From contig JAFQRL010000009.1 of NCBI GenBank assembly GCA_017410065.1, positions 1-61,655 of the forward strand: a stretch of 61,655 bases of DNA. Direction: 5' to 3'. A model generated the notes under the pieces. It did no database searches. It saw nothing but the letters and a program-made list of their open reading frames with translations, and was not told where the DNA came from. This DNA comes from Clostridia bacterium. Its GTDB lineage: Bacteria; Bacillota; Clostridia; Oscillospirales; CAG-272. Shown piece by piece: positions 22,978-32,806 of this stretch; position 1 is the first letter of the stretch, and the number at the start of each line of letters is the position of its first letter. The translations under genes were made by a program, and so were the position numbers.

Positions 22978-25932
22978 ATGATAAAGAAAAGAACTTCTAC
23001 CTTTAGCGCAAGGCGCTTCAAGACGGTCGTGATCGCCTCCGCCGTGCTTGTGGTGCTCATTGCTTCGCTTATTATAACAAACATCGTGATCGCCTTTAAG
23101 GCAAACGGCGATGCGGGAGGGTCGACCCTTCCCGAGGTGGACACCGAGATAGGTGAATCGCTTTTCGGCGGTATGCCCATCGCATATCCAACCTTTGATT
23201 CAAAGCAGGTCAAAACGGTCTCCGTCAGCTATTATGAAAAGGATGACGAGGAGGGCGAGGTCCTTCGCAATTACTCCATCGTGCGTCCCTCAAAGGATTC
23301 GGAGTTTGACTTCTATTACACCGACACAAACGGAAACGCAAAGCTCTACCGTCCTGAGATATATTATACGGACGGCTTCAATCCCACCGATTTTTACGCC
23401 TCCACGGGTACGGGCGGATATAACATTTACAGGATAAGCTATTTGCTCGTTGCCTTGAGCGTTGTTTATTTTGATGAAAAAATTCCTATTCCCGAGGATA
23501 CGGAGGAGAAGTCAAAGCTTCTTAACCGCTACGGACTTACAGCCGATGAGAGGCAGAGCATAAACTTCAGCTATTATAAGGATGAGGAAAGACTTGTTGA
23601 GCACACCATCCACATAGGAGACCTTGCCATAGACGGCTCGGGCTACTACTTCACCGTGGACGACAGGCCCTTCATCTACAACTCCACCGACACGGGCTTT
23701 GACTACGCCCTTGACGGCTTCCTTCAGTTCCTTCATTCCCGCCTTACCGCACAGGGACTTTCTATGGACGCATCCCAGGAGCCTTACTTCACCCAGGATT
23801 ATAAGCAGTGGAAGAACGAGCTTCACAACGATAAGGATAATAAGGACGATAAGGTCATTTACGGCTCGGAGGTCGTATTCAGCGGCTCGTCCGAGGAATA
23901 CAGGCACGACGACAACGCATATATTCTCAATTATCTTGAGGACGATTATGAAACGGGGCTTTCGGGCACCGTGGGCAAATTCTCCTTTAAGATGGATTCC
24001 TCCACCTCAAAGAAGATAAGAAGTATTCTTATCGGCAAGCCTGTCGGACGGCTTGATGCGCCCCTTTCCGTCACCCTTGTGGGAGACTCAAACTGGGCAA
24101 TGCTTGACGGCAGATATCGGTACACCTTCAAGTCTATCGACGCTATCCTCACAGATGAGGGCGCGGATATTACGGCGGAGGGTACGTCGGTCGGCGACGC
24201 GAGATATATCAAGGTCACATACGATTATAAGTTCAGCTATTTATACACCGAGGGTCACTTCAGGGAGTATGAATACGAGGGCGCGAAGGCGATAGTTGAC
24301 CTTCAAAAAATCGACACGGGTATACCCGAAGAGGTAAATTCGGCGTTTAAGGTGCTTCAGGCGGGCAAGATCGGCAAGCTCTCCGAGGCGGAGCAGTCCT
24401 CCTCTTATATCGACATCACCTACACCGAGGAAAATTCGGATAAGTACGAAACGAAATACGTTGTGACGGATATTGACGTTATCCTTGCGTACGACGAGGA
24501 GGGCGTGGCTTATTACGACACCGAGGTAAGAGATAAGTCGGTTGTAAACTACCGCTATTCTGTAATGCACGGCGAGGAGGTCCTCGCCACGGGCAAGCGC
24601 ACGGTGGATCTCGGCTTGATCAAGGACGACGGCGGCATTGAAGCGAAGATCAAGGAAAAGCTTCTCGGAAAGGGCCTCGGCACCGATTACAGCATTACAG
24701 CCTACTCCCAGACCCTTTACCGCGAGCATCTTGCGGACTATATGACCTACACCGCAGAGGAGATAAACTATTTCGTTACGGAGTCGCTCATCACCTCCTT
24801 TGAGTTTGTGAACGCCTCGGAGCGAAATCCCTTCTATGCGGAGTCGCTCTTCAAGAATACTCTCACCGATAAAAACAAGATATACGCCATAGATTCCACC
24901 GCCTCCGAATACGTGGTAAGGCTTCTTGGCGGAATATCTCTTGAATCCTCCTCCCAGACCTCCGAGGGTCTGAAGGGCGCAAGGACGGTGGCTGTGGGTC
25001 TCACTCCCGAGAATATGCTTGAATACGGTCTTTACGCAAACACCATCTATTTTGAGATCCCGAGAGGAATTGAGTACGATAAGCTTAAGGAGGGTGACTA
25101 TAAGTTCCTTTCCTCCCTTGGCTTCACTCTTTATATCAGCGATCTTCTTCCCGACGGCTCAAGGTATATCGGCTCGGATATGTACGATATCGTAGCGCAG
25201 ATAGACGGCACGCCCTTCGCCTTCCTTGATCAGAGCTTCGTTGAATTCTGGGCAAGAGAGTCGCTTGCGGCGGTCTCTTATGAGAAGATCGACGATATGT
25301 CGGTCGAATTCTATATGAACGACCTTAAGGGCAGCTACGATTTCGACGTTCAGCACAATAAGGTCTGGATCTACGGTGACCAGACGCTTACCACTCCTCC
25401 CGAGGAGGGCGGTCAGGCATACGATCAGATAAGGCTGGAGGTCACGGCAAACGATATTGAGTCGGCGACCGACTCTCTCTTCAAGCAGATGCTCATTGAG
25501 AGCGGAGCAAGCTCAAAGATGCTCTATCACGTTTACGCGAGAGCAACGGGAACAAACGGTATGTATTACCGCGACACCCTGGGCGGCGTGAACTTCAAGT
25601 CTCTGCTTTCGGTAATATTCAACACCTACTACACGGGCAGCTTTGAGCCCACCTCCGAGTCGGACGAGCAGAAGAATATCATCAAGAAGGAGAACCTTCT
25701 TATGAGAATGTCCTTCGGTATCGACGACGAGAACTTCTCCGACACCTATTATTACGAATTTTACAGTGCGGACGACAGGCGCATTATGGTGCGCATCTAT
25801 GCACACGGAGAATCGGCAAATGCGGTTTCGGATTTCTATATCTCACCCCTTGCCTTCAAGAAGATAGCGAAGGGCTTTGTGGCACTTCTTAACGGTCAGA
25901 CGGTGGTTGAGGACGAGGGCTTCGCCGATTAA
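22978..25932 (+). CDS. Large DUF4340-type membrane-anchored protein
   Basis: A 984-aa protein with one N-terminal membrane helix (about 17-40) after a basic start and a very long extracytoplasmic part rich in Asp, Glu, Tyr and beta-prone segments. DUF4340 proteins typically follow GldG genes, and the position (11 bp after the second GldG, strong AAGGAGG ribosome site) and the partial repetition of beta-strand modules fit that. It is about twice the length of common DUF4340 members, so domain duplication is likely. Function unknown; probably an extracytoplasmic partner of the ABC system. Confidence 0.7.
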   Translation: MIKKRTSTFSARRFKTVVIASAVLVVLIASLIITNIVIAFKANGDAGGSTLPEVDTEIGESLFGGMPIAYPTFDSKQVKTVSVSYYEKDDEEGEVLRNYSIVRPSKDSEFDFYYTDTNGNAKLYRPEIYYTDGFNPTDFYASTGTGGYNIYRISYLLVALSVVYFDEKIPIPEDTEEKSKLLNRYGLTADERQSINFSYYKDEERLVEHTIHIGDLAIDGSGYYFTVDDRPFIYNSTDTGFDYALDGFLQFLHSRLTAQGLSMDASQEPYFTQDYKQWKNELHNDKDNKDDKVIYGSEVVFSGSSEEYRHDDNAYILNYLEDDYETGLSGTVGKFSFKMDSSTSKKIRSILIGKPVGRLDAPLSVTLVGDSNWAMLDGRYRYTFKSIDAILTDEGADITAEGTSVGDARYIKVTYDYKFSYLYTEGHFREYEYEGAKAIVDLQKIDTGIPEEVNSAFKVLQAGKIGKLSEAEQSSSYIDITYTEENSDKYETKYVVTDIDVILAYDEEGVAYYDTEVRDKSVVNYRYSVMHGEEVLATGKRTVDLGLIKDDGGIEAKIKEKLLGKGLGTDYSITAYSQTLYREHLADYMTYTAEEINYFVTESLITSFEFVNASERNPFYAESLFKNTLTDKNKIYAIDSTASEYVVRLLGGISLESSSQTSEGLKGARTVAVGLTPENMLEYGLYANTIYFEIPRGIEYDKLKEGDYKFLSSLGFTLYISDLLPDGSRYIGSDMYDIVAQIDGTPFAFLDQSFVEFWARESLAAVSYEKIDDMSVEFYMNDLKGSYDFDVQHNKVWIYGDQTLTTPPEEGGQAYDQIRLEVTANDIESATDSLFKQMLIESGASSKMLYHVYARATGTNGMYYRDTLGGVNFKSLLSVIFNTYYTGSFEPTSESDEQKNIIKKENLLMRMSFGIDDENFSDTYYYEFYSADDRRIMVRIYAHGESANAVSDFYISPLAFKKIAKGFVALLNGQTVVEDEGFAD

Positions 25933-25987
25933 GATGCTTGATTAATAAAAATTTATAATAAAAAATTATAATAATTTGAAAAAACAT

Positions 25988-26016
25988 TTGCATTTTAATT
26001 AAGTATGTGTTATAAT
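25988..26016 (+). promoter_or_regulatory. Promoter of the 908-aa lipoprotein gene
   Basis: TTGCAT (25988-25993), 17 bp, TATAAT (26011-26016). The leader contains a short inverted repeat of GCTCGTGCGCGGGCG and CGCTCGCGCGC. Confidence 0.7.
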
Positions 26017-26095
26017 ATCTTTGTTTAAGCTCGTGCGCGGGCGAAAATAACGCTCGCGCGCTTAATAAATAATACTTTTTAAGGAATAGAGAAAG

Positions 26096-28822
26096 ATGAA
26101 AAAGAAAATTTTATCCTTGGCTCTCGCTCTTGTGATGGTAGTGCTTATGCTCGTCAGCTGCGGCGCACCTCAGATCGATGAGCTCGACCTCAGCGAGTAT
26201 GCAACCTTTGATCTCGATGAGTTCAAGGAAGCTCTCGGCAAGATTGAGATCGAGGACGGCTCCTACACAAACAATCCCAAGTGGAGAGACGTTATCGTTA
26301 AGGAGAACGTTTATTCAAGCGTGGTTTCCGCCATCGTTAAGGAGGGCGATAAGCTCTATGATGGCACCGTCGGCGCAAACGACGTTGTTTACTACTGCTA
26401 CTACGTAACCCTTGACGGTCAGGTATTCTACTTCGACCAGATGGACGTTGCCACAGTTACCGCAAGCTCCACGAGCTCGGCTCACACCATTCAGCTTGGT
26501 GCTGTCAGCGAGAACGACGAGGACTACGAATTCAAGAAGCTTCTTCTTGATGCTCTTAATGGCAAGGACCTTACCGATAAGGTTTATAAGGTAAATAACA
26601 CCAAGAATACCGTCGTTGAGGTTGAGGACGGCGAGGCTGTTACTATCGTTATCAGCTACACTCGCAGCTACACCGACGATAAGGGCACTCCCGACGACAA
26701 GACCGACGACGTAACCGTTAAGGAGACCGCAAAGTACGAGACTCTCGTGCTTTCCGATGCTACCAAGAGCAACGCTCTTGTTGCGGCACTTCTTGCAGAG
26801 GGCAGCGTTGTTAAGGTTGGTAATAAGGTAACCGTTAAGAAGACCACGGTTGACGATAAGGGCACTCCCGACGACACCTCCGACGACGTTGAAAAGACCG
26901 AGGACGTTTCCACCTTCGAGGTTGCGCTTGACGGCACGACCTACACCTACGAGAACGTTCAGGTAAAGTGGATCGTTGACGAGCCCGGCGCAGACGAGTT
27001 CACCTTCGAATACACTCCCTTCGTAACCGACCCCGAGAAGGAGGAGGAGCAGAAGACCGAGGTTGAGCCCTCAGGCGTTCACGTTGCAGACAGCAAGGTA
27101 GACCTTCAGGATAAGAAGCTCACCTATCACGTATTCCCCATCTACTATTACGACGTTCCCGAGTTTGATGACGACAGCGTTATCGCAACCGCCATCATCA
27201 AGTACATTCTTGGCAGCAAGGTAACGGCTGATAGCTTTGATATCTTCGAGAGCACCGACTATAAGAACGGTGAGACCGAGGTCAAGGATCTTGCGGCACA
27301 GCTTGTTGAGCTTTACACTCTCCAGTCCTCCAAGAAGTGGAGCGACGCATCCGAGAAGCTTTCCGCTTATGCATACGTTAAGCTTCTTGCAAAGCTCAAT
27401 TCGGGTAAGTTTGAGCTTACCGACGAGGAGAAGAGCGACGAGGCTCTCAAGGACTATGCCCCAATGTTCGAGGTTCTCGACACCCTCTCCGATATGGTTC
27501 TTATCGACAAGGTAAATTACAACGATCCCACGAAGTCTACCCTCACCGACGAGGAGAAGGTAACTCTTGATGCACTCTTTGATTACCTTAAGGGCATCAC
27601 GGTTGACGTTGTATTTGCAGATATGTTCACTCTTTCCGCAGAGGACGTTAAGGCGATCCTTGATCTTAAGGTAGAGGTTGAGACCACTATTCCCGACAAG
27701 ATCACCGCAAAAGAGGCTGAGATCAAGGAAAAGAACGATGCTATCGCGGCAAAGGACGCGGAGATCGCGGCTAACCCCGATGCAGACAAGGAAGCTCTCG
27801 AGACTCTTAAGACCGAGCTTGAGGCTCTTAAGAAGGAGCTTTCCAACCTTAAGGCAGAGCTCACTCTCAGCTCCACCTCTCTTAAGACTGACGCGCTTAA
27901 GCTCTTCAGCGACGCAAAGACCTCCGCATACGACAACACTCTCACCTCCGCTATCGATAAGAAGATCGATGAGATCATCACCGCGAAGAACGCAGACGGC
28001 GAGCTTGTTGCCGCAAAGGTAGTTGAGGAGCAGTACGACACCGTAAGACACGACAGCGATTCCGAATACAGATCCTACATCGCGACCGAGGTAGCAACCG
28101 CCGTTTACGAGCTTATTATGGATAAGGTAAAGGTAGTAAGCTATCCCGAGGAGATCGTTAAGGAATTCAGCGAGCATATCTACGAGGAGTACGAGTACAA
28201 GTTCTATAAGGAAAAGCGCTCGGGCTCAGACGAGTCTAACTACAAGTATTTCAAGGGCGATATCGAGGCATATCTCAAGGATGCGCTTAAGTCCGACGAC
28301 TATATGGCGGCGATCGAGAAGGAGGCTAAGGAATACCTTGAGCCTATGATCAAGATCTACACCGTTGCAAAGGCGTTCGATAATGACGGCGCGCAGAAGC
28401 TTCTTGCCGCTTTCGTTGAGGCTGATATAAAGGCAGGCGTTTACGACGCACACTTCAACGAGGATGACGACCTTACCGCAGAGGAGAAGGATGAGGCTAA
28501 GAAGACCGCCGACGAAAACAAGGAAGCAGCTCGCAACAATGCGAAATACTTCTACGTTGACAAGGAGGCATTCAAGGCGTTCAAGAAGGAGCAGGGCTCA
28601 GGCTACGACGATCTTGCCGAGTATTATGGCGAGCGTAACATCCGCGCGGCTCTCCAGATGAACAAGCTCTTCGACTTCCTCGTTGGTACTCAGTATGAGG
28701 TTACTCAGCACGACGGCGATTGGCACACCGAGGCTCTCACCCGTGAGGTAACCGATACAGAAGGTAACGTTACCATCGAGATCGTATTCCACAACTCACT
28801 CATCAAGTATACCGTTAAGTAA
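26096..28822 (+). CDS. Large lipoprotein with foldase-like features and a coiled coil
   Basis: A 908-aa protein. A signal peptide ends in the lipobox MLVSC (Cys22), so it is lipid-anchored outside the membrane. Residues about 75-115 (GTVGANDVVYYCYYVTLDGQVF) look like the start of an FKBP/trigger-factor-type segment. Two copies of a DDKGTPDD(K/T)(T/S)DD acidic motif, near 195-205 and 255-265, resemble calcium-binding loops. Residues about 540-600 form a strong Glu/Lys/Leu coiled coil. The C-terminal half is helical and charged, like trigger factor or SurA chaperone domains. It follows the Gld-like ABC cluster but has its own promoter. Extracytoplasmic chaperone is an inference; no exact family is recognised. 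Confidence 0.6.
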   Translation: MKKKILSLALALVMVVLMLVSCGAPQIDELDLSEYATFDLDEFKEALGKIEIEDGSYTNNPKWRDVIVKENVYSSVVSAIVKEGDKLYDGTVGANDVVYYCYYVTLDGQVFYFDQMDVATVTASSTSSAHTIQLGAVSENDEDYEFKKLLLDALNGKDLTDKVYKVNNTKNTVVEVEDGEAVTIVISYTRSYTDDKGTPDDKTDDVTVKETAKYETLVLSDATKSNALVAALLAEGSVVKVGNKVTVKKTTVDDKGTPDDTSDDVEKTEDVSTFEVALDGTTYTYENVQVKWIVDEPGADEFTFEYTPFVTDPEKEEEQKTEVEPSGVHVADSKVDLQDKKLTYHVFPIYYYDVPEFDDDSVIATAIIKYILGSKVTADSFDIFESTDYKNGETEVKDLAAQLVELYTLQSSKKWSDASEKLSAYAYVKLLAKLNSGKFELTDEEKSDEALKDYAPMFEVLDTLSDMVLIDKVNYNDPTKSTLTDEEKVTLDALFDYLKGITVDVVFADMFTLSAEDVKAILDLKVEVETTIPDKITAKEAEIKEKNDAIAAKDAEIAANPDADKEALETLKTELEALKKELSNLKAELTLSSTSLKTDALKLFSDAKTSAYDNTLTSAIDKKIDEIITAKNADGELVAAKVVEEQYDTVRHDSDSEYRSYIATEVATAVYELIMDKVKVVSYPEEIVKEFSEHIYEEYEYKFYKEKRSGSDESNYKYFKGDIEAYLKDALKSDDYMAAIEKEAKEYLEPMIKIYTVAKAFDNDGAQKLLAAFVEADIKAGVYDAHFNEDDDLTAEEKDEAKKTADENKEAARNNAKYFYVDKEAFKAFKKEQGSGYDDLAEYYGERNIRAALQMNKLFDFLVGTQYEVTQHDGDWHTEALTREVTDTEGNVTIEIVFHNSLIKYTVK

Positions 28823-28898
28823 TACGCGACGGTCCCGAATAGAGTGAAGCCATCCTCGGCGAAAGCCCTTGGGCGGCTCACCTATCGAGGAATAATTG

Positions 28899-28930
28899 CA
28901 AGGGGCTGTTCTTTTACAGTCCCTTGTTTT
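28899..28930 (+). terminator. Terminator after the 908-aa lipoprotein gene
   Basis: CAAGGGGCTG (28899-28908) pairs with CAGTCCCTTG (28917-28926), followed by TTTT. It sits only about 20 bp before the rnhA start. Confidence 0.75.
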
Positions 28931-28947
28931 ATAGGATATATAATATA

Positions 28948-29388
28948 ATGAAGGAAGTTTGTTTATATACCGACGGCGCGTGCCGAGGAAACCCGGGGCC
29001 GGGAGGCTACGGCGCAATACTTGTTTACGGTCGGCACGAGCGCGAAATATCGGGCGGCGAGCCTGAAACCACAAATAACAGAATGGAGCTTATGGCGGCA
29101 ATAGCGGGACTTGAAGCATTGAAGGAGCCCTGCGCCGTTACTCTCTATTCGGATTCAAAATATCTCACCGACGCATTTCTGCTCGGCTGGGTTGAGTCCT
29201 GGCGCGAGGCGGGCTGGAGGAGAGGTCGAGACGAGCTTAAAAACCCCGATCTTTGGGAAAGGCTCTACTCACTCACAAAGACTCACGAGGTCTCCTTTGT
29301 TTGGGTGAAGGGGCACGCTGGCCACGAATACAACGAGAGATGCGATAAGCTTGCAACAGGCTTTGCCGATTCCTTTATCACGGGATAA
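28948..29388 (+). CDS. rnhA: Ribonuclease HI
   Basis: Cleaves the RNA strand of RNA-DNA hybrids, for example Okazaki primers. The 146-aa length is typical. The four acidic active-site residues are visible in [28 protein letters not shown] and YNERCDKLA. The start at 28948 places YTDGACRG at residues 7-14, as in other RNases HI, and follows AGGATATATAATATA. It lies between two large surface-protein genes and shows no functional link to them. Confidence 0.95.
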   Translation: MKEVCLYTDGACRGNPGPGGYGAILVYGRHEREISGGEPETTNNRMELMAAIAGLEALKEPCAVTLYSDSKYLTDAFLLGWVESWREAGWRRGRDELKNPDLWERLYSLTKTHEVSFVWVKGHAGHEYNERCDKLATGFADSFITG

Positions 29389-29476
29389 ATAGGATAAAAT
29401 GTAAGCTTTTATTTACAAAACAAGTCTATAAATCATATTCGCGAAGGAAAAACTCTCCTTTGCAAAGAAGGAAAAT

Positions 29477-31354
29477 ATGGCTGATAAAAGAAAAAAGAAA
29501 AAGGAACCCGCGGCAAATCTCGGCGGCGGTATAAGCACCAAAAGCTATAAGCCGAAGCAAACCAAAAGACCTCCCTCGGAGCAGGTAGGCGTTGGCGGTG
29601 CGGCGGCTAAAAGGAAGCTTTTCGACAGGCTTTCGGGTAAGGCGAAGAAGATCATCGTTATAGCTCTTATCGTTGCTATACTTGTCGGTGCGGGTGTGCC
29701 CATTATCGTTAGCATCGTGAGAAACCACAGGATAAACAGCTTTGATTATATCAAGAGCGATCTTTCCGAGTACGTGGATTTCCCCGCGACACTTTATAAG
29801 GACTATCCGCTTCTTCTTGATATTGCGAAGCCCCACTCCAAAAATCCCGACGGCACAGGCGTTTCCGATGTTGAGATAGCTATCCTCTCTATGCTTGCGG
29901 AGGATAAGGGCGGCAAGACCATCGGCGGTATGACGAGCTCGGCTACCGAGCTTTGCGTCGGAGACGACGTTTATATCTGGTATCGCGGATTTGTTATCAA
30001 GGATGGCAAGGAGGTCGACGTCACCAGCCTTATGAATTTTTATAAGGATGAGGCGAACGTGAGAGCCGAGTCGAACGCGCTGACTCTCGGCGAGGGCACC
30101 TTCGGTGTTGCGGGAATTGAGGGCGCGATGATCGGTCTTAACACAGGCGATTATCAGAAATTTGAGAAGATCACCGAGGGCGAGGTCAAGGCGAGCCAGG
30201 TGGTGTATATCAGCTGCGAGAGAATACCCGTTGGCGGAAGTGCCTCGGATAAGCAGACAGGCAGCTGCGTGCGTATCGATCTTCAGGATCCCGAGAATTC
30301 TCAATGGGTGCCCATCCTTGAGGGTGCCGCTATTGGCTCGGAGGTAGATGATCTTCGCATCACCGTGGACGGCACAGAATACGATTATTCCAAGGTGAAG
30401 GTGGAATTTGCCACAGAGTGCGAGAGTAGCGCAAAGGTGCTTACCCTTGAGGGCTACGCTCCCTACGATTACTCTATCACCCAGCTTCAGAATGAGACTA
30501 TCTACGTTGATATCTATTTTGCGGGCGTGCAGAAGCGCAACGACTGGCACAATAAGGGTCTCACAGAATACACTCTTGATTTCGACTGGAACGATGAATA
30601 TATAAGCTCAAAGCTTGAGGATGAGGAGCTTCTCATCACGAGAGAGGAGCTTGATAAATACGACGGTGCAAGCCTCACCGAAAAGTATGAGGCATACGTC
30701 CTTGAGATGATCTGGGATAATTACGAGGAAAATCTCAAGCAAATGACGGAGACCGTGATGTGGCAGTATTATCTTGACAGAGCTGTCATCAAGGAATATC
30801 CGAAGCTCAAGGTGGATGCGGTATATAAGGAATATTACGACGACGTTATTTATCAATATGAAAAGAGCGGCGGTCAGATATACAATATCTACACAGGCGA
30901 GAACGAGGTCTGCGCGAATATCGACGAATACGCCATAATCTATTTAAGCCTCCAATACGAGGAGGATAAGGATTGGAAGGCACATCTCACCCGCCTTTCC
31001 GAAAGCCTTATTGCCGAGCGTCTGGTTATGTTCTATATAATGCAGGCAGAGGAGCTTACCCCCACAGCCAAGGAGTTTAACGAGAAATTTGAGGCACTTA
31101 AGCAGGAATATCTTGACGAATACATCAAGCAGGATTCCACAGACACAAGCAAGTTCACCGAGGAGGAGTACAAGGAGTACGTTGAGGAGTGCAAGGAAAA
31201 GCTCTTTGATTACTACGACGACGATTACTTCACCGAGCTCACCTACTACGAGCTTGTTGTCACAGATATGATCAGATACGCAAAGGTCTATACTCTTGAC
31301 GATATCCCCGCAAGAGACCGCTTTGTGTTTGACGTTGTGACGAACTGGATCTAA
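29477..31354 (+). CDS. Membrane-anchored trigger-factor/FKBP-like protein
   Basis: A 625-aa protein. A basic, Lys-rich cytoplasmic N-terminus of about 55 residues precedes a single membrane helix (about 58-80, IIVIALIVAILVGAGVP). Outside the membrane, residues about 160-260 resemble an FKBP-type peptidyl-prolyl isomerase insert, with FGVAGIEGAMIGLNTGDYQKF as its most typical segment. The C-terminal 300 residues are helical and charged, with LTPTAKEFNEKFEALKQEY similar to the trigger-factor chaperone domain. Likely role: folding of exported proteins. It shares this general plan with the 908-aa lipoprotein upstream. A bidirectional terminator follows. Confidence 0.68.
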   Translation: MADKRKKKKEPAANLGGGISTKSYKPKQTKRPPSEQVGVGGAAAKRKLFDRLSGKAKKIIVIALIVAILVGAGVPIIVSIVRNHRINSFDYIKSDLSEYVDFPATLYKDYPLLLDIAKPHSKNPDGTGVSDVEIAILSMLAEDKGGKTIGGMTSSATELCVGDDVYIWYRGFVIKDGKEVDVTSLMNFYKDEANVRAESNALTLGEGTFGVAGIEGAMIGLNTGDYQKFEKITEGEVKASQVVYISCERIPVGGSASDKQTGSCVRIDLQDPENSQWVPILEGAAIGSEVDDLRITVDGTEYDYSKVKVEFATECESSAKVLTLEGYAPYDYSITQLQNETIYVDIYFAGVQKRNDWHNKGLTEYTLDFDWNDEYISSKLEDEELLITREELDKYDGASLTEKYEAYVLEMIWDNYEENLKQMTETVMWQYYLDRAVIKEYPKLKVDAVYKEYYDDVIYQYEKSGGQIYNIYTGENEVCANIDEYAIIYLSLQYEEDKDWKAHLTRLSESLIAERLVMFYIMQAEELTPTAKEFNEKFEALKQEYLDEYIKQDSTDTSKFTEEEYKEYVEECKEKLFDYYDDDYFTELTYYELVVTDMIRYAKVYTLDDIPARDRFVFDVVTNWI

Positions 31355-31361
31355 ATCTAAT

Positions 31362-31400
31362 AAAAGAGCTCCGCACTTCTTCCGAGGTGCGGAGCTTTTT
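31362..31400. terminator. Bidirectional terminator
   Basis: AAAAGAGCTCCGCAC pairs with GTGCGGAGCTTTTT, with A- and T-runs on the two sides. It separates two convergent genes. Confidence 0.9.
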
Positions 31401-31428
31401 GCCGCCTGATTTGCGGCTGTGTGTTTTC

Positions 31429-32376
31429 TTATTTATCCTTTTTCTTCGGCTGGAAATTCAGAAGGAAGATGCCTGCGGAGACGAGCAGGAGGGTTGCGAT
31501 GATGTTGATGGGGCCTGTGCCTGCGTCCTCGGAAAGAAGGAGGATGGAGAGGACTGTGCCGAAGAAGGGAGTTGAGAAGTTGAAGATGGTAACGCGGGAG
31601 ACGGGGTTATGCTTAAGAAGGACTCCCCAAAGGGCGTATGCCACAGCCGAGAGGGCGGAGAGATAGATAAGGATAGCCACGGCGCCGAAATCGGGAATGG
31701 TGATCCTACCGCCGAAGATAATGCCGATGAGGATCATAAAGATGCCGCCGATAATGAACTGATAGCCGCTTATGAGCACGGGCTCCTCGTGCTTTGAGAA
31801 TATCTTCATAAGCACGGAGGAAAAGGCGAGGGAGATGGCGGATATTAAAACAAAGCCGTCGCCGATGAAGACAAAGCTTGAGTCAAGTCCGTTAAGGTTA
31901 ACGACGATGATACCCGCAAAGCCAAGCACGCAGGCTATAATCTTGCGGAGAGTAAGCTTTTCCTGCTTGAAGATAAGGCTTGCGATAAGCACACAGAAAA
32001 AGCCCGAAAGACCGCTTGTGATAGTGCCCTTGACACTCGAGGTGTTGGCAAGACCGATGTAGAAGAATATGTACTGGATAACCGTTTGGAAGGCACTGAC
32101 AGTGAGTATTCTCGGGATATTTCTCACCTTGGGAACGAGAAATTTTCTGCGAGCGATGCTATACATAAGAACTGTGAGAATACCTGCGCCCGTGAAGCGA
32201 ATGCCTGCAAAAAGAATGGTGGATGCCACCTTGATCTCGGGGATGTTGGGTATCATTTGGGCACTTCCGAGCTTGATGAAGGGGGAGGCACTTCCCCAAA
32301 GGGCACAGCAGAGGAGAGCTCCCAGCACAAGGACCACGGGGTGAGTGAAAATGCTTTTTTGTTTGTTGTCGAGCAT
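31429..32376 (-). CDS. EamA/DMT-family metabolite exporter
   Basis: A 315-aa inner-membrane protein with about ten hydrophobic helices in two EamA repeats, roughly 15-160 and 175-310. The first begins LGALLCCALWGSASPFIK, a typical drug/metabolite transporter start. Substrates of this family include amino acids and cofactors; none can be assigned here. The ATG at 32376 is preferred: the promoter at 32412-32440 predicts a start site near 32405, so the upstream ATG at 32403 would be almost leaderless, whereas 32376 has AAGGAAG upstream. It ends in the basic tail FQPKKKDK. Confidence 0.85.
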   Translation of the reverse strand: MLDNKQKSIFTHPVVLVLGALLCCALWGSASPFIKLGSAQMIPNIPEIKVASTILFAGIRFTGAGILTVLMYSIARRKFLVPKVRNIPRILTVSAFQTVIQYIFFYIGLANTSSVKGTITSGLSGFFCVLIASLIFKQEKLTLRKIIACVLGFAGIIVVNLNGLDSSFVFIGDGFVLISAISLAFSSVLMKIFSKHEEPVLISGYQFIIGGIFMILIGIIFGGRITIPDFGAVAILIYLSALSAVAYALWGVLLKHNPVSRVTIFNFSTPFFGTVLSILLLSEDAGTGPINIIATLLLVSAGIFLLNFQPKKKDK

Positions 32377-32411
32377 TGGTGATATACTTCCTTTATTTTT
32401 CATACCTATAT

Positions 32412-32440
32412 ATTCTATATAAAATTCGAATGAAAGTCAA
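32412..32440 (-). promoter_or_regulatory. Promoter of the EamA exporter gene
   Basis: Minus strand TTGACT (32435-32440), 17 bp, TAGAAT (32412-32417). Confidence 0.65.
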
Positions 32441-32511
32441 GTGTAAAATCAAATTTAGGTGTGAAAGACGGAAATTTTGGCGTATCGCCACGGCATTTTT
32501 GGGAGTATATA

Positions 32512-32540
32512 TTGACAAAGAGACGAGAAAAATATAAAAT
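32512..32540 (+). promoter_or_regulatory. Promoter of cysK
   Basis: TTGACA (32512-32517), 17 bp, TAAAAT (32535-32540). The predicted start near 32547 leaves a leader of about 260 nt that includes the palindrome-chain element. Confidence 0.75.
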
Positions 32541-32603
32541 ATATTAAAGAGCTTTAGCTTTATTGGGCGGCGGCTGATACGAGCCCTCGCCATAATGATT
32601 ATA

Positions 32604-32784
32604 GAATGTCGAAAAGGCAAAAAGCCTTTTCGCGGCTGTTTTTTCAGCCGTTGCAAAAAGCAAAGAACTGCTTTTTGCTTCTATATCATTGCAACAGAAA
32701 TCGACAAATTTCTTTTTGAAATTTGTTAGCAAATCAAAGATTTGCAGTCGAAATTCTCGAATTTCGACTTTCGATTGTCGTTAT
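32604..32784 (+). repeat. Palindrome-chain element, copy 3 of 3, in the cysK leader
   Basis: Near-identical to copy 1, with a few changes, several in loops. It lies between the cysK promoter and start codon, ending 23 bp before the ATG, and has the same orientation relative to the gene as copy 2 has to the GH20 gene. Its left flank ATAATGATTATA matches the flank of copy 2. Confidence 0.85.
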
Positions 32785-32806
32785 CGGGCTGAAAAGGAGA
32801 AGAAAT

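Noticed and set aside
22..32732. ORFs in the palindrome-chain copies sharing a peptide like KKFVDFCCNDIEAKSS
   Set aside because: Antisense or sense reading of the same non-coding repeat at three loci. Changes among copies do not respect codons and no ribosome site is present.
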